Shown here piece after piece: positions 18,040-26,330 of a stretch of 61,189 bases of DNA. Made by a program: the position numbers and the translations under genes. Origin of the DNA: Desulfosporosinus sp. (GTDB taxonomy: Bacteria; Bacillota; Desulfitobacteriia; Desulfitobacteriales; Desulfitobacteriaceae); contig DOPM01000013.1 in the NCBI GenBank assembly GCA_003513495.1, forward strand, positions 1 through 61,189, in the 5' to 3' direction. Within the stretch, counting starts at the first letter, position 1, and every line of letters begins with the position of its first letter. The notes beneath the pieces are model-generated. The model was given only the letters and a program-made list of their open reading frames with translations. It did no database searches and was not told the origin of the DNA.

Positions 18040-18109
18040 AAGTCAGTTCAGACTTAAATTAAGGAACTGACTTCAAAATAAGTCAATCAGACTATTAAGA
18101 AGTCAGTTC
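18040..18109 (-). promoter_or_regulatory. Three-segment alternative hairpin between mtgC and mtgA
   Basis: AAGTCAGTTC occurs at 18040-18049 and again at 18100-18109, and its exact complement GAACTGACTT lies between at 18064-18073. In the minus-strand transcript the middle segment can pair with either flank but not both, an attenuator-like arrangement. The AAGTCA half-site is also the half-site of the putative sigma54 activator palindromes elsewhere in the window, so it could instead be a protein site. Function unproven. Confidence 0.5.
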
Positions 18110-18132
18110 TGAAGTTTTAGAGGAAGTCCTAT

Positions 18133-18759
18133 TTACTTAGCTGTGAGTCGACGAGCAGTCTCAACTGCTCCAGGTCCGTCCGTACTCCAACCGTCAGCGC
18201 CAATCTTCTTAGCAAAATCTTCTGAAACAGGTGCCCCTCCAACCATTGTCTTGAAGCTTAGTCCTTGTTCACGTATAGCATTGACTGTAACTTCCATGAA
18301 AGGCATAGTGGTAGTTAATAGAGCAGACATGCAGATGATGTCGGCGTTTTTCTCTTTAGCGGTTGTTAGGAACTTTTCTGTATCAACATCAACACCGAGG
18401 TCATACACTTCGAAGCCAGCGCCTTCCATCATCATAGAAACTAAGTTTTTGCCTATATCATGCAAGTCTCCTTTGACAGTTCCTATAATAATGGTTCCCT
18501 TTTTTTCGCTTGCCCCTTGGGATAATAAAGGTTTTAATACCTCAAGACCAGCTTTCATTGCCTTTGCCGCCATCAGCATTTCAGGTACAAAAAATTCTCC
18601 TTCGGAATAGCGTTGGCCAACTTCGTCCATTGCTCCGATTAACCCATTGCTAAGAAGGTCAGAAACATCTGTTCCACTTGCTACCTCTGCATTAACCAGA
18701 GTAACCACTTTATCAATATCAAATTCTACCACTGCGTCATAAACGTCTTGTATGCTCAT
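18133..18759 (-). CDS. mtgC: Corrinoid protein partner of the MtgB-type methyltransferase
   Basis: 208 residues. An N-terminal helical cap (about 1-85, with EVGQRYSEGEFFVPEMLMAAKAM) precedes a Rossmann B12-binding domain with the cobalt ligand motif GDLHDIGKN and MSALLTTTMPFM, then VGGAPVSEDFA. It accepts the methyl group from MtgB and passes it to MtgA. It sits between those genes: 61 bases after mtgB and about 280 bases before mtgA, with the alternative hairpin in that gap. Expected to be cytoplasmic and activated by the downstream RACE protein. Confidence 0.95.
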   Translation of the reverse strand: MSIQDVYDAVVEFDIDKVVTLVNAEVASGTDVSDLLSNGLIGAMDEVGQRYSEGEFFVPEMLMAAKAMKAGLEVLKPLLSQGASEKKGTIIIGTVKGDLHDIGKNLVSMMMEGAGFEVYDLGVDVDTEKFLTTAKEKNADIICMSALLTTTMPFMEVTVNAIREQGLSFKTMVGGAPVSEDFAKKIGADGWSTDGPGAVETARRLTAK

Positions 18760-18820
18760 TATTCTCTCCCTTTCCCCTCGGTCTCAAGACCGTACATCAT
18801 AAACTTATTATCCCGTTCTA

Positions 18821-20263
18821 CTAGAGGCTCCACTTAGCATCTCCAGCCACAAGCCCTTTAAAATGGCCTCGAACTTTTGCATCTAATTCATCAGAGAAGC
18901 GCGATTTATTCGGTTTACTTAAAATCTTATTAGCTTCTTTCATAGCGCGGCTATGGGCATCGGGTTTTCCTTGGTCTTCCCAGCGACGACGCATTTCTCT
19001 GGTAGCAACTTTGGGAAGAACGGCAATGGTACGCATATTTTTCATAGTATGATCCAAATCCATGTAACTGCCGCCTGGTCCGACTTTGGCTATAAGATCT
19101 AAGCAAAGATTCTCTTCACTGTATTCGAAGCCCTTTTTCATTCGTTTAAGCATTAGAGCAATTTCGTTATCAATGACGGCCTTGCCGAAATCAAAGGCCA
19201 TTAAACTTCCTAAAAGACCACCCATATTGAACAAATCTGCTCCCGCAAGCAAAGCACCTGTCGTGTTCATCCCGGTCTCATAGCCAGATTGAGCGTCATT
19301 GGAGTGAGCATTTGTCAATCCGATATATCCGCCGGAAGGAACATTATAATATCTCGCCATTTCCGTATGGGCCATTTGTAACATTCCTGTTTCAATAGCA
19401 CCTGGAGCATAGGCACCAGTCCTCATATCCGCGACTGTGGACAAGACTGCATAAATCATCGGAGCACCTGGACGAATCATTTGAGTGAGGGTTGCAAGGC
19501 CCAAGAACTCTGCATTGCCAAGGGTTAGTGTTCCCATTAGGCTAAGGGGTGAAGTCATCCCAGCATTTGGGACAATTGTTCCATAGACTGGCAACCCCTG
19601 TTCGAGCAGATAAATGACCGCTTCGGTTGACTCTACATCAAAGGTCAGCGGGGAAACAACGGGGCAATAATGATGATTGATAAATGGGCGCTTACGATAT
19701 TCATCTTCTCCACCAGCAACCAAGGCACCTAACTCCAGAACTGCTTTTAGGTCGTCCATATTTGGAGTATTACTACGGACAGGCTTTTTACAGTTCTTCA
19801 AAGCAGGATAAAAACGGGACAAACTGAATTGTCCTTCTGGAGCATCGTCAGCAAGAGTGGAAATCGAAAAAACATCAAAGCCTGGTAATTCATTGATTAA
19901 ATAGGCAATATTTGCGATATCATCTGAGGTAGCACGACGTTCTTCGCCCGTTTTTGGATCGATAATATTGGGAGCAGAACTTCCTGTTACGACGATAGGA
20001 CGATCGCCGGGCATGGTTACATCAAATTTTGGATCCTGAGCCGTAAACGTATAGGTTGGGACAAAGGACTTTCTTGCATTCTCGACGACATCTCTGGGGA
20101 ATTTAACCATCATAGTCTCCATATCAACTTGACAGCCATTTTTAGCAAATATTTGGAGTGCTTTTTCATTTCGAACCAGCATCCCGACATTCTCCAGGAT
20201 TTCTAGTGAGGCCTCATGTACACGCTCTACTTCAGACTGACTAAATAATTTAGTGAACTCCAC
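18821..20263 (-). CDS. mtgB: Non-pyrrolysine MttB-family methyltransferase, glycine betaine MtgB type
   Basis: 480 residues, start GTG with GGGGATC upstream. It has the MttB barrel but no in-frame amber codon. At the position aligned with pyrrolysine it has Leu316 (GGYIGLTNAHSNDAQ against AGG-Pyl-TDSKVPDAQ in the other paralogue of this window). Pyl-free relatives demethylate quaternary amines such as glycine betaine (MtgB), proline betaine or carnitine. The operon (corrinoid protein, MtgA, activator) matches the betaine type. Exact substrate is inferred. It stops at tandem TAG TAG, relevant because the cell also carries an amber-decoding tRNA. Confidence 0.88.
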   Translation of the reverse strand: MEFTKLFSQSEVERVHEASLEILENVGMLVRNEKALQIFAKNGCQVDMETMMVKFPRDVVENARKSFVPTYTFTAQDPKFDVTMPGDRPIVVTGSSAPNIIDPKTGEERRATSDDIANIAYLINELPGFDVFSISTLADDAPEGQFSLSRFYPALKNCKKPVRSNTPNMDDLKAVLELGALVAGGEDEYRKRPFINHHYCPVVSPLTFDVESTEAVIYLLEQGLPVYGTIVPNAGMTSPLSLMGTLTLGNAEFLGLATLTQMIRPGAPMIYAVLSTVADMRTGAYAPGAIETGMLQMAHTEMARYYNVPSGGYIGLTNAHSNDAQSGYETGMNTTGALLAGADLFNMGGLLGSLMAFDFGKAVIDNEIALMLKRMKKGFEYSEENLCLDLIAKVGPGGSYMDLDHTMKNMRTIAVLPKVATREMRRRWEDQGKPDAHSRAMKEANKILSKPNKSRFSDELDAKVRGHFKGLVAGDAKWSL

Positions 20264-20330
20264 AATATGATCCCCTTTCCTACTACTTGAAAATCTATGG
20301 ATAAATTAACTCTACTCTACAATTCTCAGC

Positions 20331-21539
20331 CTAATCTAAGATAGACTTTGCCATTAACCCTATCTCTTCTTTATGATCCTCAATCCAATTCATCAAGCGA
20401 ACATTATGTTGCAAATAAGCAATATACTCATACTCATTAAGATCTGTGCCAGCATAATACGCTGATACATCCCAATTAATCAGATAAATGTTTGCGGCAG
20501 CAATCATCGTAGGCAAATACTCAATTTCCACCGCATTTAAAGGCTCAAGTCCTTGCAATTCCTCCAATTTCTTCTGGTAAGACTTAAGGAAGATTGCACA
20601 CTTATCGAGAAGGAGCACTCCATCTTTTTCGTCTTGCCATGAACAACAACAATAGGCCAAAGCCAATGTTACATCAAATAGACGACGATCGATCTTGGAC
20701 CAATCAAAGTCGAAAATTCCTACAACCTTACTATCAACGTATTTCAAGTTACCCGCATGAAAATCATTGTGACAAGGTGTGAAGGGCATTTTCTCCAGTA
20801 CATCCTGCGGAATTTGTGACCTTTCAATAACTTCCAAAATCGAGTTAAGTTTACCACTATAGTATCGATGAAACTTGGTGTCGATATCCGTCTGTGCTAA
20901 GTCCTTAAATTTTTGTGGAAGGGTCGGTAGAAATTCCATGATCTTTGGCTCTACACGTTCGAGGCCTTGAGGATCAAAATCTTTCGCGGCATTATGGAAC
21001 ATTGCGAGGACTCCAGCGGCGCTGGCATATTCTTCATCATTTAGATTCGGGGTATCCCATGTATATAAATCCTCTCCTTTAAGAAATTGATAAACTGCAA
21101 AATAGCTATCAGTCGTCTTTCCGTTTGTACCCTCAGTCTTTTTAACAAAGGTACTACCACTCTTAGTACGGTACAACCCAGCAGCAATATCCAAGCCATG
21201 CTCAATAGAGTAATCAATCATAGAATGCTCAAATTCAATTTCGGACTCAGTGATCCCATTTTTGTACTTACGCACAAAATACTCGTGCTTTTCCCCATCT
21301 TTTTCAGTAAAAATGCCAAAACTTCGATTAACATATCCACCAAAAATCTCATAAACCTCAGTTACTGCCCCAAGATCATAATTCCTCAGCACATCAATAA
21401 TTTGACTTCGGATTAGAGTCGCCTCCATTGACCCAAAGAAGTTGGTAGCGATTTTCTTTAGTTCTTCACTTTGCGTAAACAAACTAAATGTTTGCTCAAC
21501 ACTAAGTTCTTTAAGATTCCTCATTTTGCTAGTATCCAT
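20331..21539 (-). CDS. APH/choline-kinase-like phosphotransferase at the head of the mtg operon
   Basis: About 402 residues, ATG at 21539 behind GAGGAGGA. The kinase core shows VNRSFGIF (glycine-rich strand), CHNDFHAGNL (catalytic loop with Asp) and GIFDFDWSK (metal-binding Asp), as in aminoglycoside, choline and homoserine kinases of the APH fold. It is the first gene before mtgB with 67 bases between. In this context a small alcohol such as choline is a reasonable substrate, but the family is broad. A second, different APH-fold kinase lies with the pyl genes at 45208-46161. Confidence 0.8.
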   Translation of the reverse strand: MDTSKMRNLKELSVEQTFSLFTQSEELKKIATNFFGSMEATLIRSQIIDVLRNYDLGAVTEVYEIFGGYVNRSFGIFTEKDGEKHEYFVRKYKNGITESEIEFEHSMIDYSIEHGLDIAAGLYRTKSGSTFVKKTEGTNGKTTDSYFAVYQFLKGEDLYTWDTPNLNDEEYASAAGVLAMFHNAAKDFDPQGLERVEPKIMEFLPTLPQKFKDLAQTDIDTKFHRYYSGKLNSILEVIERSQIPQDVLEKMPFTPCHNDFHAGNLKYVDSKVVGIFDFDWSKIDRRLFDVTLALAYCCCSWQDEKDGVLLLDKCAIFLKSYQKKLEELQGLEPLNAVEIEYLPTMIAAANIYLINWDVSAYYAGTDLNEYEYIAYLQHNVRLMNWIEDHKEEIGLMAKSILD

Positions 21540-21786
21540 GTGCATCCTCCTCATTTGTAATCTCTCATAACGGAACCGATTGACTTAATGACTCAGACCA
21601 ACGCGCAATGGGCTCATCAACTTGATAACATCATATCACCTAGAACACACCTTTTTATTGACGCATTTCTGCTCGTTTTGACTCATTACAACCAATTGAA
21701 AATTCGAACTATTTGGTATAAATTGCTATACTCTGTCGATTAAAATAATATATGAGTCAATTGTGTATTTTTTCAGTAACGTACAG

Positions 21787-22446
21787 TTAATTTAAACGCC
21801 CCTTTTTGGTAATAATCTTAGTTAAATTTTCATCAATAAAAGCTCGAGCCTCAAATGCATCTTCAAAATAATAATCAGCCCCAATTCGCTTTGCATAACC
21901 GTCGTTGATAGGAGCACCTCCCACGATAACTATAAGGTTTTTTCGTAGGCCCAATGACTCTAATTCGTCAATCACCTCTTTCATAACAGTCATGGTAGTA
22001 GTAAGCAATGCCGACATCATCAAAATCTGAGGCTTTTCCTTACGTACTACACTTGCAAACTTTTTAGGGGTAACATCCACTCCCAAGTTAATTATCTCAA
22101 CACCGGTAGACATCACTAACATCTTGACGAGGCTTAATCCGATATCATGGAGATCCCCGGCTACCGTACCCATAACAATCTTGCCAGTACTTTTCTTTTC
22201 AAAATTCTCAAGTAAGGGTTCTACAAGGCTTAAACCAGCATGCATTGCCCGAGATGCCATAAGCACTTCAGGAACCATAACCCGTTGTTCGCGAAATTTT
22301 TCAGCAACGCGGTCCATACCAGCAATTAAACCTTTTTCCAGAACAGACTCTGCAGGAAATCCCTGCGCCAGAGCCCGTTTTGTCAAGAGCAAACTTTGTT
22401 CTGCATCCCCGGTGGCAATAGATTTGATGATACTTCGAAATATCAT
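21787..22446 (-). CDS. Orphan corrinoid-binding protein coupled to the PocR regulator
   Basis: About 219 residues with the helical cap (EKFREQRVMVPEVLMASRAM) and the B12 domain GDLHDIGLSL and MSALLTTTM. It resembles mtgC and mttC but is encoded with no methyltransferase. Its start (ATG 22446; ATG 22452 and GTG 22455 are alternatives) lies right after the stop of the PocR/AraC gene with AAGAAGGTG between. This invites the idea that it acts as a methylation or cobalamin-state sensor, or is a spare acceptor for another methyltransferase. Function not determined. Confidence 0.85.
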   Translation of the reverse strand: MIFRSIIKSIATGDAEQSLLLTKRALAQGFPAESVLEKGLIAGMDRVAEKFREQRVMVPEVLMASRAMHAGLSLVEPLLENFEKKSTGKIVMGTVAGDLHDIGLSLVKMLVMSTGVEIINLGVDVTPKKFASVVRKEKPQILMMSALLTTTMTVMKEVIDELESLGLRKNLIVIVGGAPINDGYAKRIGADYYFEDAFEARAFIDENLTKIITKKGRLN

Positions 22447-22459
22447 TAACATCACCTTC

Positions 22460-23734
22460 TTAGTACAAGCTGTTTTTATAGGTCAAGGGAGTAACCCCAA
22501 TGTATTTCCTGAAGACTTTAGAAAAATAACTTTGATTTTGGAAACCAACAGCTTTGGATACTTGAGCAACACTAAATTGAGGTTTTTTCATAATTTCAAC
22601 AGCTTGTTCTACTCTGACCCTGGTCAGATAATCATTAATAGTACAATCCAGTTCCTCACGAAACAGCCGAGAAAGATGAGAAGGACTAATGAAAAGGTGT
22701 TCTGCTACATCAGTCACAGTAAGAGGCAAAGCATAGTTTTCCATAATAAAATCTCGAGCATTTTTTACAATGGCTAGATGTTTCTTATCTGCTAATGTGA
22801 AAATCCCTTCTAAAAAGGTTTCTACAATTCGTTGGATCTTATAAAAACACTTTTCTACCCGCTCAAAACCTTCCATTTCCTTATTAAATTCCTTTAATAG
22901 CTTCATTATGCGCTCCGCATTTGCTCCGCCTTCAACTGCCGCCCTAGATGTCAACGTTGCCAATTCCAAAATTCTCACTTTAACCGTTTCCAGGTCTCCC
23001 ACAGTTTTAGTATAAAGGTCGGTCAAAAGGCTCTGAAGAGTTTGATTGGCTCTCGTTCTATCCCCTAAGCGAATGTAGCGTAGAAACTTACGCTCCTTTT
23101 TTAAATAATCATCATAATTACTAAGGTCGGGTAAGTTTTTCCGTTTACGTTCTTCAATTTCACGTCTAATTTGCTGTTGTTGTACACGTGTTGCATCAAT
23201 TTCTTCCAGACTATTAATGTTGCGCTTGACAATATGATTTACTACGACAAAAAGCATATCGGCAGCGGCTTGAGAACGTAAAGGAGAGACAACTTCAAGC
23301 TTGCTAGCCATATTTTTCAAGCAGTCAAAATTTTCAATTTCAACATTAAGTTTCTTTAGTTCCTGAAAGAAAAAACAATCTGGTTCCCACATTAAAACTT
23401 GGCCACAGATAATGCTTCCAATGGAAACCCCTCTGATCATGATCGGAACAGCCCAGATAACCAACCCAGCATGACAACGAAAGAAATAAGGTTCCTCCCA
23501 CTTAGCTGCCTCAAGGCTAGCACGTTTATAAGAATCTTGACACTTTCTCTCTCCTCCAGGTTGACTTCGAATATATCGACAAAACTCACTCCGTTCAAAG
23601 TTTCCAGGAACCGAGAAGGTTACTCCTTCGTTATTTATGGCCTCTATATGTAAACCAGTAGCATTATGAAAGCTTCCTAGGCTTTCTTCGAGATAGTTTG
23701 GATCCAGAAGGTTAGAATCTAATGTTTTGTGCAT
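22460..23734 (-). CDS. PocR-domain AraC-family transcriptional regulator
   Basis: 424 residues. The N-terminal PocR domain (about 10-170) has the ordered cysteines FCRYIRS, GERKCQDSY, FFRCHAGL and IICGQVL, as in PocR of propanediol operons, a domain thought to bind small hydrocarbon derivatives. A helical middle follows. The C-terminal double helix-turn-helix (about 325-424) has FISPSHLSRLFREEL and VGFQNQSYFSKVFRKYIGVTP. It lies downstream of eutA on the same strand and is followed by the orphan corrinoid gene. It probably adjusts eut expression to ethanolamine or a product, beside the sigma54 control. Confidence 0.9.
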   Translation of the reverse strand: MHKTLDSNLLDPNYLEESLGSFHNATGLHIEAINNEGVTFSVPGNFERSEFCRYIRSQPGGERKCQDSYKRASLEAAKWEEPYFFRCHAGLVIWAVPIMIRGVSIGSIICGQVLMWEPDCFFFQELKKLNVEIENFDCLKNMASKLEVVSPLRSQAAADMLFVVVNHIVKRNINSLEEIDATRVQQQQIRREIEERKRKNLPDLSNYDDYLKKERKFLRYIRLGDRTRANQTLQSLLTDLYTKTVGDLETVKVRILELATLTSRAAVEGGANAERIMKLLKEFNKEMEGFERVEKCFYKIQRIVETFLEGIFTLADKKHLAIVKNARDFIMENYALPLTVTDVAEHLFISPSHLSRLFREELDCTINDYLTRVRVEQAVEIMKKPQFSVAQVSKAVGFQNQSYFSKVFRKYIGVTPLTYKNSLY

Positions 23735-23936
23735 TCAAACTCACCCTTCCATTAAAGGCATAAGAATAAATGAAAAATTAATATATAATTCGTCAAAAAA
23801 AGACAGAATCCTTTTAATTATATAAATTAATGAACTAAAGCGACTGAAAATGTTAATACTCCAGTCGCTAAATTCATAGAAGCTTATAAACCTGTACCTT
23901 TCCTATGGTCAAGGCAATTGAACAACGTCATTAAGG

Positions 23937-25394
23937 TTAACGATTAAATACTAAGGTCTTTAAAACCACCGGGACAACTCTTCCACCCATTAGCGGCTTA
24001 CCGATATCAATATAATCACAGTTTTCCACTTCAAGCTGATCTATACAAACCATTTCTAGCGGCCGATTAGCTGAAGCATTGATACACTGTCCCAAGACTT
24101 TTCCACAATCTGCTTCAACAACAAGTATCAGGGGCTTGTTATTACACAAGTACTCTTCCAACCCCAACAGTACCCCTTTTGCTAAATGACTGATATCAGC
24201 AAAGGACATGGTCCGAGGCCCTTTCAAAGCTATTGCTACAACACCCTCTAAATGGTCAACCTGCAGGCGCAGGATCTCGTTTTTAATGACTTCTGCAATT
24301 CTTTGCGGAGTTTCTGGAATCATCGATTGAAAGGGAGATAGAACCATGATATTGCGCAGCGGCAGTGTATTTTCTTGAAGATGGATGGTACTACCACTCA
24401 GATTAACGGACTGAGTCCCTGTACCGATGACGGTTGCTCGGACTGTCTCCTTTGGCTTTTCTAAGATAAAACCAGCTTCCTCTAAGCTCACTTTAAGCTC
24501 CCATCCCAGAAGTGGTCCAAAATCACCAAAAGCTGTCACTTCTGACATAGTTGAAGGTCCTTTTTCTGCATAGACATAGTCTGCTACCCCACCAGAAATC
24601 ATCACTTTTCCTATCGGGTGACTGAACTGTAAAGGGGGCGTCATCAATAACTCCTTAGTTAACCCGGAAGGATTCGACGTCTTAAGTAGGTCTACAACCG
24701 ACCCAGCCATTGCTTTAACAATTGGACGAAGTTGAGGAAGAGTCACACGTTCCCCTACCTGAAGCCTTTCTCCAGTGATTTGCAAGGCAATTTTTGCTGG
24801 TTCAGAAATGTAAGTAATACGGTCTCCTTGCCGATCAAACTCTATTAAGTGTCCGCCGACGTTGATGCATGAAGAATCGACGGCCTTACCCTCATGGAAG
24901 GTGGCATAGTTCGAAGTTCCACCACCCACATCTATATTAACAACCACTTGGTGTCTCTGGGCTGAATATAAGGCAGCTCCAGATCCTTTTCCAGCATAGA
25001 TTGCCTCCAAATTGGCACCAGCAGTGGCTACTACGAAGTCTCCAGCGAATCCTGCCAAAGCATCAATAATTGCCTTGGCATTTTCTTTTTTTGCTGTCTC
25101 TCCGGTAATAATCACTGCTCCAGTGTCAATCATTTCAGAAGTTAGACCGGCAGCCTGATATTCACTTTCCAGAATCTTCGAGACCGCAACCGCATTAATT
25201 AAGTCGCGATCTAAAAGAGGCGTAAAATAGATCTGGCTGCGATGGATAACTTCCTTTTGAGTGATTTCCACGCGAGGTACTAAAGACCCTGAAGCTGTAT
25301 TTTCTATTGTTAATTGGCTGATCACCAGTTGGGTAGTTGTGGTTCCAATATCAATGCCCACACTCGTGATTCTTTGATTAGTCGATTCGGGCAT
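23937..25394 (-). CDS. eutA: Ethanolamine ammonia-lyase reactivating factor
   Basis: 485 residues of the ASKHA fold: VGIDIGTTTTQLVIS at the N-terminus, IITGETAKKENA, VVNIDVGGGTSNYA and KVMISGGVADYVY. EutA uses ATP to exchange damaged cobalamin on EutBC for fresh adenosylcobalamin. It starts 13 bases after eutC, so it is in the eutB-eutC-eutA part of the microcompartment operon. Confidence 0.95.
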   Translation of the reverse strand: MPESTNQRITSVGIDIGTTTTQLVISQLTIENTASGSLVPRVEITQKEVIHRSQIYFTPLLDRDLINAVAVSKILESEYQAAGLTSEMIDTGAVIITGETAKKENAKAIIDALAGFAGDFVVATAGANLEAIYAGKGSGAALYSAQRHQVVVNIDVGGGTSNYATFHEGKAVDSSCINVGGHLIEFDRQGDRITYISEPAKIALQITGERLQVGERVTLPQLRPIVKAMAGSVVDLLKTSNPSGLTKELLMTPPLQFSHPIGKVMISGGVADYVYAEKGPSTMSEVTAFGDFGPLLGWELKVSLEEAGFILEKPKETVRATVIGTGTQSVNLSGSTIHLQENTLPLRNIMVLSPFQSMIPETPQRIAEVIKNEILRLQVDHLEGVVAIALKGPRTMSFADISHLAKGVLLGLEEYLCNNKPLILVVEADCGKVLGQCINASANRPLEMVCIDQLEVENCDYIDIGKPLMGGRVVPVVLKTLVFNR

Positions 25395-25407
25395 TTTATC
25401 ACCACCC

Positions 25408-26316
25408 CTATTTTTGCTGGTTCAGCTTAACACCACTTGCTTTAGCGGCTAGAATTTCTTTGATAACATCTGTAAGATGGGCCCCTGCTTCAGCCGGAGG
25501 AATTCCGCCCTTGTGAATATTGGAAATAACTGTGCGATCAGCTTCCACAGTAGTTTCGTCAGGTCTGTATATCATATAAGCACTAAGGCTCTCAGCAGTT
25601 CCAAGACCTGGGCGCTCGCCAATCAAGGAAATTATCACCTCTGAATTGACAAGGGATGCAACATGGTCTTGAACCCATACCCTGCCATTCTTAACGAAAA
25701 ACGGAGCTCCAACGTTTATTCCTGATGATTTCAACCCTTGCATCAAAGCAGGTAATAGGTCTGGAATATTCGCCTCGATGGCCGTTGAACTTAGTCCGTC
25801 GACAATCAGTATCTGAACTTGGACATTTTTCTCACACTTCTCCGAAATTGTTTTCACAGCTTCTGGGGATAAACGACGTCCCAAATCCGGTCTTTGTAGA
25901 AACTCATCCTTACTGCTAGCTGCACTCTGGACGGACATCAAGTTCATCCGTTGGAGAAATTCCTCAGAAACATCGAGGAAAACTGCATCTTGAGCTACTG
26001 CATGATCCGCCAAAAACCTTAACCAGGATATTGTTTTGGGGCGAGTTCCCGCTCTGCCAATTCCAATCCTAGCTGGAGTCAACTTTTTCATAGCCCTAAC
26101 TGCATCTGCATTAAATGGGTTAGAAATCTGCATTTCATCTAGAGCAGGAAATGTAACCATATCCTCAGAATGGGTGTCAGGGACTATAGGCGTATCCATT
26201 ATCGCTGCCGCCATGACATGGTCTTTCCCCTTTTGTGAAAGCAACCCTTTCTTAGCTAGTTCTTCCATAATACTTTGAATAATGACTTTCTCTAACTCGT
26301 TATTCGCGACTGCCAC
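25408..26316 (-). CDS. eutC: Ethanolamine ammonia-lyase small subunit
   Basis: 302 residues. TPARIGIGRAGTRPKT, ISEKCEKNVQVQILIVDGLSS and SLIGERPGLGTAESLSAYMIYRP are EutC hallmarks. With EutB it forms the adenosylcobalamin enzyme that splits ethanolamine to acetaldehyde and ammonia. The first 20 residues (NELEKVIIQSIMEELAKKG) form an amphipathic helix followed by a polar linker, typical of cargo signals that draw EutBC into the compartment. The gene stops at TAG, followed in frame by GGG TGG TGA. Confidence 0.96.
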   Translation of the reverse strand: MAVANNELEKVIIQSIMEELAKKGLLSQKGKDHVMAAAIMDTPIVPDTHSEDMVTFPALDEMQISNPFNADAVRAMKKLTPARIGIGRAGTRPKTISWLRFLADHAVAQDAVFLDVSEEFLQRMNLMSVQSAASSKDEFLQRPDLGRRLSPEAVKTISEKCEKNVQVQILIVDGLSSTAIEANIPDLLPALMQGLKSSGINVGAPFFVKNGRVWVQDHVASLVNSEVIISLIGERPGLGTAESLSAYMIYRPDETTVEADRTVISNIHKGGIPPAEAGAHLTDVIKEILAAKASGVKLNQQK

Positions 26317-26330
26317 CTCGATTCGCCTCC

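Noticed and set aside
18040..18109. CRISPR-like repeat
   Set aside because: Only two direct copies of ten bases and one inverted copy, without spacers or cas genes.
25405..25410. eutC stop TAG as a functional pyrrolysine codon
   Set aside because: Readthrough would add only Pyl-Gly-Trp before TGA, and EutC is already full length. Incidental suppression is possible but not a Pyl site.
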